Source of the DNA: Anseranas semipalmata
Taxonomy: Eukaryota; Chordata; Aves; Anseriformes; Anseranatidae
Direction: 5' to 3'
DNA: 64,000 bases
Assembly: GCA_013399115.1 (NCBI GenBank)
Contig: VXAA01006527.1
Location: 722,579 to 786,578 of the forward strand
Shown in pieces: positions 12,312 to 25,330 of this stretch. A program made the position numbers and the translations under genes. A model generated the notes under the pieces. That model was given only the letters and a program-made list of their open reading frames with translations. It did no database searches and was not told the origin of the DNA. Within the stretch, counting starts at the first letter, position 1, and every line of letters starts with the position of its first letter.

Positions 12312-15258
12312 AGTGAAAATTACAGTTACAGATTGAAATAGCAGAAAAATGCAAATCTCCAACATCTCTATAGAAATCATAGTTTTACTATGTATGTTGT
12401 ACTTGTGATGTGCATTTGACAAATAGAAACTTTGTACCTCATATTAAAGGAAAGAGAAGCTTATGCTGCCCTACCTGAAAATATTTGCTTATATTTGTAT
12501 TAAAAGCAGTGATTAATACAAGATCAGAGACAATATTTTTTCAGGTGTACTTTTGCATTTCTTGGTAGTTGTGTAGTTTTTCCTTATTTTGTGCGAGTCT
12601 TTCACGGAGCAAGGATGACAGAAAACATAGTGGCACATGCACTGGGTCAACTCACAGGCAGATAGTGTTTCTATTTAACTTTTTCAAAAAACTTTAAATT
12701 GATGTCCCTTTAAGAAAAAGCATGCATAGGGATTGTTACAAATAATACAAGTGAGTTAAACTTCTTGCACTTTGGATTTTTGGACTTTATTTTGTAGCTA
12801 GATAACCTTATATTTCTAGTCCTCTTAGTCTAAACATCATTTGGTTTGCAATGCATATACTGACCTTTCCATTAATTTCCTATGCTGCAGTATAGGAACG
12901 TAGACAAGGTGCTGGTTATAGGAGAAACGTTACAAAAAACTCAGAGTATGTGGTTTGTTCTGCTGCTACTGAAAGGTATGTAAAGCATGGTGCTGGGCTG
13001 CTCTGTCCCTCCTTCTGTGCCAGCTAAAAGCAAGAATTGAGACTAATCCTACGTGTGGATTTTTCCGTGCAGCCGAGCGAGGCTGCTCTGTTACTGGGCC
13101 ATCTGCGCATTTGCTGATTGGTTTCTCGAGTAGTAAAGGCCATGGATTATTAAAACCCATGCCCTCATTGTTTTACTTCATTGTATTTTTCTATAGCTAA
13201 GCAAAATTTTCGCTTTCATAGTAAAATGTTTTCTTAACGTGCTGGTAAACTAAAGGTGTCAGTGGATGTTGAAGAGGAACAATCTTATGAAATCCAGTTG
13301 CTAACCCATTTTAGGAGATCTCTTGGATTAAACTTAAATGATCCTGCTGCATGGGTTGATTTAAAGCAGTTCTCTTATGTTGTGGCTTGGCATACTATTT
13401 AAGAGCCTCAAGATGCTACTTGTGATTGACATAACAAAATGTAAATTATATGCTGTTTTACTAGGCTCTAATTTATCTGTCGTAAGGTTTGTGTACCAAT
13501 AGTACTAAGCTCTTTTTACAGCAATGTTTCTCTTCCATTTAATATCTGCATAGGGGAATTAAATTACTCTTAATTGTATGCTTAAAAATAAAATAAAATT
13601 GGGGCATGTCTGGCTATCACAGTAAATTAAATTTTGCTGCTTCACATTATTATTGTGCATTTACTTTAAATTGACTTTATTGAAAAATTAAATGTTTGAA
13701 TATCCAATTGGGAACAACACTTGCTAGTGGGTAATCATGAGATGTCACAGAACCTGGAGAAATCTTAGAAAACATAATCCATTAAGATGTTAGACTTTAA
13801 ACTTCCTGATATAGTTATTGCTGCAAGAAGTGAAACAACAATTGAAGCTGAACTTGACATTTGACTTAACAGTAAATGAACTCAGTGGTGAGGAACTGCC
13901 ATTGCCTCTTAGCCATTGTCCCATAGTAGGAGCAGAAAAGGGCAGGTTGATTTGGGAGGCCTTTACTTCTCTCCTCCCTCTGATTTGTGGGAGGGGAGAC
14001 ACTTTCGCTAAGTGCATTTCTTGTTTGACTTGTAATACAGCAAATTTGAGTGTTTGCAAAGTGTTTTAAATGTTGGGCCCTGAGGTGTCTTTAGTATTCT
14101 CTTGAGCCACAGGTATGATGTTACATGTGGAAATGTTTCTCCCCAACTATTGCATTAATTCAGTTGATTGTAACCCTAAACAGTCTTCCCCTAATCATAG
14201 CTCCCAGCTGGCAGTGTCTGCCTTCCTGGAAAAGCATAAATGGACTACAGGGGAGCTTGAAGCTCAGACAGATGCTGTGTGGAGCTGGTTTGGGAACAAC
14301 ATTCTAGAAACGAGCTTTGGCAAAGCAGTCGCAGAACATGGAGGCTGAGGAGACTTGAGGCTTGGGAGCAGGATCTTCATGGGCACACAGCACTGCTGAT
14401 CGTGTCTAGTGAGATTTCTCTGCAAAATGGTTTATCCTGGTGGCAGTGATAGTATGAAATTGATTTTTTTTTTTTTTNTCTTTAGCTGTGGATTTTGTAA
14501 AGTCACAGAGTTAATCTTGGAGGAGGCATGAAAAATTTTACTGTTTGTTGCAGGGCAACTTAACCCTTTCCATAAATATGATATCTCTCTTGAATGTTCT
14601 CATCTTTGTTCTTTAAAAAGAGCATCCAAAATTCAGCAAGGAAACAAACCAGCATGCTGCATTCCACTGAATTTAGTTGCAGTTGTTGAAATGAGTGAAG
14701 CTTTTAAAATTGCTAGCTGGTATGTACAGGAATAAAGAAGGTATTTGACTTGAACGGCCAGTCTTTTTACAGCCTGCTTAGCAAGACCTTGGGTGGTTGT
14801 ACTAAACATGCCAGCTGGACATTGGATGAAAGTCTACAGTTAAGACTGTACAAATCAGTCCATTTCAAAAAACAAATTACAGCTTGTACTAAAAAGAAAA
14901 AAGGTATTTGATTTCCCTGTGATAAGAGATTCAGCTGTCAAGAGTGACGCTGGTTCTGTGTTTCTGCTACAGTACTACAGTATGTAGCATGGTGATAAAG
15001 GGTCCAACTGCGTAACCTTATGGATGTAAAATGAATAGAATTTGGTTGTGGATGTTTTTCTTAACCCTAGAAACAAGTAACATGTTATTAGTCGGTCTGA
15101 AAGTGCTGACTAATGTGTGTTAACATTTAATCAGTTTGGAGCTAAATTTAAGGAACAGCTGTTTATGTTGTTAATGATGCGGTCCTAGGCATGGCCCGGA
15201 GCTGGGGCGAGGGCAGCATCCCGTAGTGCTCCGCAGCCCCGCCAGCCCGGAGGGGTAG

Positions 15259-15281
15259 CAGCCCCACAACCCGTGGGGCTG
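15259..15281. repeat. Perfect 9-bp stem hairpin
   Basis: CAGCCCCAC and GTGGGGCTG are separated by a 5-base loop and followed by GTTTTTCC. It lies in a GC-rich patch of intron 1. The hairpin can form in principle, but no function can be inferred. Confidence 0.6.
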
Positions 15282-16012
15282 GTTTTTCCAGCTGTGCTGT
15301 GCGGAAGCCATGCGGTGTTCTGATAGGCATGTACCTGATGCTGAATCTGGGTGAAGACATCAATTTTGCAGTATGAAAATAAGAAGGAAAATTAGTCATT
15401 CCTATTTTTGATGCTTCTGTGCTGTTGAAGAGGCAGGTCTTTGTGTATGGAAACCTTGCTTTTTCTCTGGCTTTGGGGTGCTATGGTTTGCTCTGGCCCT
15501 CTACAGGCTTAGAACTTTGCTGCTTTCCCTATCTACTTTGCTTAATTTCTGTATGTATAATGTGGTAACTTTTGAATGTTTGCTTAAATGGAAAGGACTC
15601 TGGAATAGAAGGGCGGAGTTGTAGGGGAACAGTGTGTGTCCTCAGAGAGCGAGGTACCAGAGAATACAAGAATACACTCAGCCGCTGGAGATCCGTGGGC
15701 TGGGGTACATCGGGAGAAGTAGGGAACACGGAGCTCCAAGTAAGAGAGTTGAAAGGAAGGGTTGCAGGGAATCCATTAAAAAGGATATGGAAGACTACAA
15801 GGTGCTTGTAGAGAAACCTGAGGATTGCAAAGTACTCATAAAAATCTAGGAGGCTTTTTTATCCCCATAATACCAGATGTTGTGGTAGGTGTGCACCCCT
15901 GAGCTGAGGCTGGACTGACTTTAGAGTAGATTATTAAGAGAAATTTCAGGCTGAATTTTACTTTACTATGGAGGTGGATTCTAGAAACCTGACTGGCTAT
16001 TTTATTTTTTTA

Positions 16013-16066
16013 GGAGTTGGACTTAATGGTCCTTGTGGGTCCCTTCTAACTCAGGATATTCTGACT
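16013..16066 (+). mobile_element. CR1 LINE 3' end fragment
   Basis: The sequence ggagttggacttaatggtcc followed by gtgggtcccttctaactcag and a 'gatattctg' end matches the avian CR1 3' terminus. That terminus typically reads ttggactngatgatccttgtgggtcccttccaactcaggatattctatg, shown here only as a family pattern. The usual terminal ATTCTATGA repeat is decayed. The element's 5' extent is unclear. Confidence 0.8.
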
Positions 16067-17772
16067 TCTTGGCTTTTTGTATAAAGACATGACAAGTGTG
16101 CCCAGGTGGGGTCTTCTGTTAACGTAATACTTTGGAATACTTCAGATGAATGTCAGTTGTGCAACTCCTCACCCTGAAATGAAGAGAGAGAAGAATTTTC
16201 TCTGGCCTCAGTTCTAGGCTTCTGCAGTTACTTTCCTGAGCAATAGGTGCAGTGAGAACTGGAGTTTCCTTGGTTTTTGTTTTTCTTTAAGTAAGCTAGA
16301 CTGAAGTCCTACCTGAGCTCCTATTGGAGCTAGTGGCTGGATTCTAAGTGAAGGAGCTTGAGCTCATCTTAGTTGCTTCATGGAGACTTATGACATCGCT
16401 AAACTGAGAAATGAGATCTTGGATGTAATCTTGGATATCTGCTGGAGTTACTTGGTAAATGCACATGGTACAGAGTGAGAAAATTTGGATATCTGCTTCT
16501 CTTCCACTTTCAATCCTAATCTCTTTCCCTTTATGCTGATAGCTGGTTTGGGTTAACAGAAGATGAGAGGAAAACAGAAGCGCCTAAAACCTGATTTCTC
16601 CCCACCACCTGCTTTGTAGACGTCAGGTTCTCAGAGTGCTCGTCATCTTTTTGGAGAGCTAAGTGTTAGAGTAAGCACCTATTTAATGTCCTAATGCTTC
16701 ATGATCTCTTGATTTGATGTCTTGATAATTGGATTTAACAAATAGATTAGGGCTTCTTTGGTTACCCAGTCATGCTGTCCAAGTATGTAATTATATAGAG
16801 ACTTAATTTGCTTCTTCAAAGTAATCAGCTATGCCATTTGGATGACCTTAAAGATGGGCAGCTGCACCATTGAGCCTCTGTGGATTTGAGGTGTACCATC
16901 TCTTTTGTACGGTAACCGGCGATGTTGCGTTGTGTGCATCGCGCTCAAGCCCAGGAAAATTGTGAGCGTTCTTTCTAAAACTGGAAATTGGTAAAAAGCC
17001 CAGTGAGTAAACTCTTCAGAACCAGGCACAGAGCAACACTTATCCGGTGTAGAAGGTCTGGGGATTAAACTGAAAGTATTGATTATGGGAGCATTTGGCT
17101 CCTTTTCAGGTTCTGCCATGGATTCACCACATGATTTCATTTCTTCATGTCTCAGGTTCCTCTTTAAAGACCTGAGATGTTTCCCTCTGTCACAAAAACT
17201 GTTTGTTTAAAACCACTAATATATGTGCTTGGGTAAATATGGTGACAAGTGTTCTAGAAAAGCCAGGAAGAAAGGCAAACACTGGGAAGGGGGGTTGGAG
17301 ACAAGGCTGATAACTTCTCTGCTTCTGGTGGGTGAGGGTGAAATTGGCGGCTGCCAAAAATATGAGCTCAGACAAGTAGCTTGTTCTGCTTGGAGCCCAC
17401 ATCTGCACACACCTCCCCATCTCTACAGATGGCCAGGAGGCTGAAAAGAGAACACAGATGTCTAAATCTGTGTAAGAGAAAAGAATCATGACTCCCACCT
17501 TGAAGGCGAATAAGAACCTCTTGTAACTGGGGTATTTTTGACAATTTAAAAAGTTTGGTTGAATTTTCAGTCTTAGCAAATTACATGAAACCTGACACTT
17601 TGTCGCTTCTAAATATACAAGTTTTACATCGCTTTGTATTAAAAGATGGCTGGCTGGAACTGGACTCTATTCCTTTCAAAACTATCCTGCTAAGGAATAA
17701 ATTTGATTTAGAACACTTCTTTGCATGCTTATGCTGTAACAATTTATCAATACAATAATTTTCCATTTTAGA

Positions 17773-17840
17773 TTTCACAGTACTGCACGTTTTAGAAAAA
17801 AAAAAACTGTCACCATCTAAATAGTGACGGTACTGTGAAA
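17773..17840. repeat. Nested inverted repeat
   Basis: TTTCACAGTAC (17773-17783) pairs perfectly with GTACTGTGAAA (17830-17840). Inside, ACTGTCAC (17806-17813) pairs with GTGACGGT (17824-17831) apart from one G-U. An A-rich bulge lies on the 5' side and a 10-base loop (17814-17823) at the tip. It could be a tiny palindromic transposon remnant or a structured intronic RNA. Confidence 0.6.
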
Positions 17841-19584
17841 CAATCATCATAAAAGGCACAAAAATAAACTATTTTCTTCCTTATGTTTCTTTTCTACTAA
17901 CAGTAGTGTGGGAATAAGATTGTAATATTTTGTGGGTTGATTATTTCCCTACCATCTGCTTTATCTTTGGGGGGAAGTTAGTCATTTTCCTCTATTAATG
18001 GGATATAGGATATGGTTTAGACTAGGTAGCTGGGAGTCAGCATTATGTAAGTAGTGAACTCTTGACCAAAAGACTGTTTTTGTGGATGTGGCCTTGTGTA
18101 ATAAACCAATAATAAGAGTAGTTTACAAAGTGCATCTTTGGCAGGTCTCCGATTAACTTTGCAGATAGTGATTGAACACTGAATGCTCCTGAAGTTTGAC
18201 CATATATTGTTCCTCCCTCCACAACCAGAACACTGAAGAACCTGAAACTGGAGACTTCCTGACTCTTTCAAAAACAAATGAGCAAGGCTATGTTTAATTT
18301 CTTGCTATGGGTCAGGAGCCTGAGCTTCATGCCAAGTTTCAGTGAGAAACAAAATAGGACTGCAGAGTTGAGGGGAAAAAAAAAAACTCTTGCAAAAAGG
18401 GCTTGAACAGGACTACCGATAAAGCTACAGATCTGAGGAACTGTGACTTCTTTAATAAGATTCTTAAAAGGGAAATGAGTTGTGGCCTGCCTTTAATATT
18501 ATTCAGTAAATTACAGTTCTTAGCTGAAAAACTTACGAAGTGTGTAAGTGCAATGTTTCAGGCTACTTAATATGGATTCCGCATTAGTGTTGGAATAACT
18601 GCATGTTACAAATGAATCTGCTTTTTCTGTGTAGTTGGATAGTAACATACCTCTGTTTTGGTTTCCGTTGAGAAGTTTCCAAGTGTGCTTTTAGTAATGC
18701 AACATAAGCATAGTGTCATTGTCATAACAGCATTCCACCCTTGGTGAGGAGTTGCAGCAGCACCGTACGAAGGTGCCATTGGATATTGGCCTTACAGGAT
18801 ATCGGTCATTCTTGCAGCACCATGTCTACAAAACTTTGTGATGGCTCTGTCAAGTTCCAAGAAATTTTGGAGGACAGCGAGTGTGCTGAAAGAATGTTAC
18901 AGTAGAAGAGAAACAGGCAAATAGAGAGCGGAGTTAAGCTGATTTGGATCAGTAAGTTGCCTGTTGGAAGGTAGAGTCCAGATGAAACTGTCAAAAGTTC
19001 CTTTGGTATTTTGAGTATCCATTTACTACTGATGCTTTTGCAGTTACTGCAGTGTTTGAATACCATGCTGGTGCTACTGCAGTTGCTGAAGTTGGCTCAG
19101 GCTGTCTCCTTGCAGTTCTTCCTAGCAAGAGCTGCTTAAGGAGAGCTCATCTGGGCTTGGGACTCAGTGGTACACTTACTGTTTTCTTTCACACTGAGAT
19201 CTGTAATCTTTATTTTAATGTAACCCCCTTGGCTACGTTCTTTTCTTTTGCTCATAAATGTTTGATCTGTATGTGGAACTTGCCGTACTCTTGTGCTAGA
19301 AAAATAAAGACTTGCTTTCTGTTTGCGCTGGGCACTACTGATTTGCAGGAGTCGACTGGTTTTACTGCCAGCTTTAGCAGGTGCACTGTGTCTGAATGAG
19401 GCCTCTTTACCCCCATCGCACAGTACAGTAGCAAGTCTCATGCTCAGGACATAGAAGATTCAATTTTGGCTGAGAGCTGAGGAGTACAGGGATTTGCTGT
19501 ACTTCCCCTCTTTCCTTTTCCTTGTTCTGTTTCTATTTGTGCTTCTCTTGTGTTTACAAAGTTTGGAATATTTCCTGAAAAGAC

Positions 19585-19608
19585 TGTGTGTGTGTGTGTG
19601 TGTGTGTG
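19585..19608. repeat. (TG)12 microsatellite
   Basis: Twelve uninterrupted TG units in intron 1. Confidence 0.95.
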
Positions 19609-22600
19609 GCATTTGCGTTGGTAGACTGGATAATAACTGGATAATATGCATGCATAAATTATATTCCTAAGTTTTCTTCATACTTCAAAATGTTGGAACA
19701 GATCAGAAAACTGTCATCCTTTGCACTCTAAAAGGACTCTGTAGTGTTCATTCATAGAAGCATGTAGAGAGAAGGTTGGTGCTGTGGAAAAGGTTGAAAA
19801 AAGTGCTTTTTGGCTACTCTTGTTGAGAAAGAAAAATCTCTTCTAAGTTTGTCTTGGGGTTGCAAAAGGTTGCTGCTCTCTTCCTCACTTGTAAGGAGTG
19901 GGAGGTTGGAGGGAAGGGGGAGAGCAGGCAGAAGTCGTGTGGGGCTGGCTGGGGCCTGTCCACTGTGCCCACGTGCTGCAGGAGCGCAGGACGGGTTTGC
20001 CTTGCTCGTCCCCATGGCTGTTGAGCACTGCGGCCCAGGAACAGCTTGCAGGTGTTCAGCACAGGAGCGCTGAAAACAGGGGAGCTGCAAGGCCTGGCGT
20101 GGGGGCAGGAGACGAGCGAGGAGCTCTTGCAGCTCTCTCTGCAGTGCTCTGCTGGGCAGGAGGGAAGATCGCTTGCCCAGAGAACCGCTTGTGCAGAGCG
20201 CGTGGAGCCGAGGGGAAGCGGTAACTGTTACGCATGTTTGCTTTTCTTTTGTTTGTTTCTTAGGCGCCTAAGAGATGTTTTTAGAAGGAGGGTAGAGTCG
20301 CATAACAAATAGAGATGAAAAGTGGCATTTTGGCAGAGTTGGGCTTCTTGTAGGGATCGTCACAGTGAAGAGATGCTCTTGGAGGTGTGTGATTTGGGTA
20401 CAGGTAGGGGAAGTGAAGTGCTGACATCCACCCTTCTGGGCATCCAGGAGTTTCTGGTTTCTTTTTTTGGTTTGTAAGAGAGGTGCTGACAGGCCCTCTG
20501 TCCTTTTTGGTTGATTGGTTTGGGGTCTTACAGATGGCCAACTAACACCTGGTGTGAAGGCTGTTGTTGTTTTGTGTTGAGAGAGGAATGAGCTCCCTAT
20601 CCTCTGTAGCCTGCTCCTGTGCCGTGCAGAGCTTTAGAAATGCCAGGTGGCAAAGCCAGCTGCCTGATTCTTCTGCAGTGTACTCCACGGTGACCACAGA
20701 CTGCTGCAATCTAGGATCTGCACTGGCCTTTTGGTTTTTTTTTTTTTTTTTTTTTTTTGTGACTGTAGCTCATTTTGTGAGATTTTGACAGTCCTATTTT
20801 CTTTTTCTTTTTTTCCCGAATCGTGGATGCTTCACAGTGAACCAGCCATCTCTCTCTGGTGGGACTGGTAGCAGTGGGTCTGAAAACGGTTGCTGGCAGT
20901 CTGAGAATGTGCCACGACTTGTTGGTTTGCACATGGCAAAGGCTAACTGCTTTAAGGGCTCAGAATTCTTTGAGGCCTAAACTAGTGTGTTGATGATTTG
21001 GCTAATATGAGAAATTAGTTGGTTTTTTTTTTTTTTTTTTACATATGTGTTTTCTGTAGTACTTGCATTTCTTTGTTTTCCTTTTTTTTTTTTTTTTTCC
21101 TAGCAAAATCATGGAGACAGGGTAAAACCCAACATTGCATACTGTGTCTCTATTCTCTCAGGAATGCACTTCAGTTCACATCTTTGCTTGAAAAACTGTT
21201 TATTCCTTCTGCAGTGAACTGGTTATTAATAAGCTACTTCTAATCACCCTTCCCCCACTGAGCAGTCAGTGGTTTTGTAGCTTTGTAATTGTGGGGTTGG
21301 TGTTTGTGAAACAATTATGTACATCTATGGGACATTATTGCTCTCCTGTTCTAAAGGAGACAACTATCCAACTTCTATGCCATTTATCTTAATCTCTTGT
21401 TTTACCTCTTGATTGCTGAATTTTGAAAGAAAAAAAATGGTGAAACCATCCACGGCCCTATGGGAGATAAGTGTCTCCCAGCATGACCCAGGGAAAACAT
21501 GCTTGCAGTTTTATTCTGGAACATAGCCTGCATATTAGCTGTAAAAAGTAGTAGCTAGGTATTTAGGATTGTTTTGAGGTAACCCGTGGTGCCCTTTGAG
21601 AACTCGCATTTTTTCTTCTGTCTAGTAGGCCTCGGTGTGTCTCTTGGTGTTGCACACATCATGTTTCTCAGACTCTATTTTCTATCCCAGGTAAGGGAGA
21701 CTTGAGGTAGAGGGTAAGACAGGGACCTTCCCATCAAGGAACACTATGCTGAGGGATGGTGCTGTGAGCATAAGAATCTCCTTGCCCGTGCCCCTGGAAC
21801 ATGGAACTGTCCTGTCAGAAATACCAGCCCCAGGTGGTATTAGTATGTCACCCATCTCTACTTTGAATGTAAATTGGCACCAAAAATACTCTGCGCTGCA
21901 GAGATCTTCTGAAGAACAATTGCAATGGTCGAATGCTTCCATCTGTTGAAAGGTAGTTGCCTGTCAATGCATCAACTTCGTGTGTGCTTTTCCAGGTGAC
22001 AAAAACAGGCAAATCATAACAAAAGCAGCAGTTGCTTCTTTCCTTCCTTCTCCCAGCAGTGGTGCTAGGAGAGGAATTTGGAGAGCCTTTAAGGTAGGTG
22101 TCGATAGTGCACAACTTTTAAGAAGTTGAGCCTTTTGTCTCTAGCAGAGTTTCTATGTTAGAAGTTGGTAACAGACCTGAGAAGTGAACATGATATGCTG
22201 GTAGGTTCCTACTGCTGACTTTGAAGTTATTCTTGGAAGGCTTATGCAGTGAAGCCCTAAATGTATGTCCATACTTACAAGAAGCAGCATTTATAAAATA
22301 TAAACTGAAAATTTATGAGATAAATGCCCCAGTTCTGGGGCAAGGGGGGCTCCTGCCCTCATATTTGCAGTTATCAGAGAACATCTTTTTGAGCTCAAAA
22401 TCTGTGAGAAAGCAGGACAATGATCCTTGAATGACAAGGAGTTTTTCTGTGTTTTGTGTCTAATGTCAATACTGACTTGGACTCAAATTGTTGAGTGTGC
22501 CTGAAATTAATTTTCTTCAAAACCAAACCAATATGCTGGAACTTGGTGTCCAGAGTGAGACACTTGATGCTAAGGAGTGGTTTGCTTTATAGAATGGGGC

Positions 22601-23119
22601 TGCACAGCTTCCCCTTACCTTGCAGAATGGCTCAGGTCCCTTGCTAGTGTCCTGAAATGTTCTCATTTTTTTGGCTTCTGTTCTTCCTGAGAACAGACTG
22701 TGTGCCTCTTGCTGCCTAACAAAAGAGGGACTCCTTTGTCCTCTTTTGAAAAAGACACGAGGTCTCTGAGTCCATGTCAGTCTGACTTTCCAAAGAGCGG
22801 AGTGCTCAAAAAATCTGATGTCTGAAAATAGGACACGTTCTGGATTAGATTCCTGAGATTAATCACACCACATTCAGATATTGAATTGCTAATTTGAATC
22901 TCATGAATCTGCAGGTAATTGTTGTCAAGCATTTACTATGACTGTTTGCCAAGCTGGCCTGCAAAGGATGGCTCTGGTCCTATGAGGGAGAGATTGAATA
23001 GCAAAAGCAGCCAGCAGTGCAGTGTCTATTCAAACTAAACTAAAGGATGGAAAGCTAGGGGGGGGNTGTGTATGGTAAATGCAAACCTAATTTATTTTCC
23101 AAGTCATACCATAGATTTA

Positions 23120-23210
23120 CAATGGCATTGGGAAAGTCACTTCAGTCTTTGGGGGATGGGGTCTCTCCTAAATGCAAAGAGTGTAAAATTTATACCTGTT
23201 CCAGGGATCG
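23120..23210 (+). mobile_element. MIR/CORE-SINE-like relic
   Basis: The order ttgggaaagtcacttcagtc, then tctcctaaatg, then gtgtaaaatttatacctg follows the MIR pattern of 'ttgggcaagtcacttaacctc', 'tttcctcatctgtaaaatg' and 'ataatacctacctcacaggg'. Assigned by eye and heavily diverged. Confidence 0.45.
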
Positions 23211-25204
23211 GAGAAGTAATGTTTATGAACTGCTGGGAAATTCTTGTGTGTATAGCTAAGTTCTGATAGCGTTTTGCTCTCTAACAAAAAAGCACTTTGA
23301 AGCTTCATACTGCAATCAAAATGGAAGAGCTTATTACATTTTAGTCTCTGTTGTTAAGCTGAAGCTTACTATCCCACAGGTTAGCAATGGAACACTGGGT
23401 AGTACTGTCTGTTTACCAGTAGGTGGAGAAGTAATGACCCCATATTTCTTTAGTTTGTAACCTCTGAGCTGTTTCATTCAATTTATTGTTCATGCTGTTG
23501 CAAAAAAAACTTAATCTCTTGAATGGCAGCAGAGAGTGCTAGTAAACTTGCAGGGACTGCCAGTTGCTTCCACAAAACAGCTTGGTGACACCTGCGTGCT
23601 TTGGTAAGTACCTACTTGTGGGATTTAAGAATGAAATCGGTGTAGAAGTGCAATATATTCTCCCCATGGTAAATGGAAAAAAATTACCGCAACCACTTTG
23701 AATTAATATAGTTGTGTAAGTAGTGTTGTTCAGCAAGCTATGCTTTTACTGCCATGGAGCTAACTTTGATTCCTCTATTAGCTTTTAATTTTCATGGTAT
23801 TTTTCCAAGAAGAAAAAACACTGTACTTAAGCTTTTTCTCAGCACAGAGATAAATGGAACATCTCTGTCACTTGTCTGAAACCATGTGTTGAAAGGCATG
23901 ATTTTTTCCTAACAGTTCTGCAGAGTAATAGAACAGGATATGATTTGGATTACAGAAGGCACATGCTGGGTCAGTTTAAAGTCTGCCAACTCCTAATTTG
24001 CAATTTCTAGAAAATTTAGAGTAGAAACATCTGAATGCCTGCAGAAATCATCATTCTAAATTTAACTTGCAGATTTTGTCTCAGTAAAGCATGAAACTGT
24101 CTGGTAGTATTTGTCCACTGAATTCTAGGGACTAACCTTTCGTGCATTGAGAGTTCTGCATAGGTAGAAGTAGCTATAACGACAGCATTAGAATCTGAAA
24201 TTCTTTTACGCTAGAAGTGTAGTTTTTGACTGTAAAAACTAAGGAGATTCTTTGTGCTCTCAGGATTAGAGTTCAGTGTTCATGTCCCTCTGGTTCTTTT
24301 TGTCTTTGCCATGGCATCCTGTAATAATGATGGTATTGTGACATGGGCGCAGATTTAAACAGATGGCTAAGCAGGTAAGAAAAACATTAAGACTGTAATA
24401 TAGCTCTGTCATAACTTCTGACTGAGGGATTAAAGGTGTTGTATCCTATTGCCCGTCTTACGAGAAATACCATTGATTTATAAAGTAGCTGTTTTTCTAT
24501 TCTGGTTTTGATCCTGTCCTCTGCATCTTGATCTGTGCACTCCTACACTGACATGTTGTGGCTTTCCAAGTGCACCTTTTCTGAAAAAGAAAAGAAATCT
24601 TCACGGTTGCTTTTGGGAACAGCAAGTTTCCTGTTATCGGGGGAAACCAAAGTGGCTAGACACAAAATACGGTTAATGACCCCAAATAAACAAACTTAGA
24701 TTGTTTTTCTCCGGTCTTTCCCCTGATAGCAATTTCAAGCGCTACTTCTAGCAGCTATAGTGTATAGAGGGGACTTTGGGGAGAAAGTGAGATTTTTGTT
24801 GTTGTAAATCGATCTTCCTGTAAAGCTGAGAGCATTTTGAGTGCTGCTATTGATTGCACAGTCTATTTGCTTCCCTCAGAGAAAAATGGGCATGTACCCT
24901 CTTTTACATTGGCTTGCAAAAGCTTGCTATCATGCGGTTCTGTTTCCTAATCTGGATGTCATCTTATTAACCTCCACAAACTCACTGAAATGCAGGTTCC
25001 TTTGGCTTGTGGCAAGCAAGTTGCCTCCAAGGCACTGGTGTTGGTCATAGCCTTCTATTTTGCTGTTCAGAGGTGTTGCTTAATGTTGAGAGGGAGAACA
25101 AGGTAGCATGGTGGTTACGTGATCTAAGGAAAATGGTGGTGAATGACAAAGATGGAGGGAGCCCTCTGTTAATGAAGGAAGAACGAGGAGGGTGTTTCAT
25201 GCTG

Positions 25205-25330
25205 TTCTGAGTAGAGCAGCACACTGGAGGTGACATTATCTATGAAGAGAGATTAAATGAATTCATAGCGCTATATGAAATTAAGGAAAACAGACCAAAG
25301 CAACAAAGTTGTGTCCATGTTCTTACAATC
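25205..25330 (+). mobile_element. Possible decayed CR1/L3 fragment
   Basis: The sequence around 25243-25270 (ctatgaagagagattaaatg) resembles the CR1 segment 'ctatgaggaaaggttaaaaa' near the end of ORF2. The match is short and the flanks are ambiguous. Confidence 0.35.
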
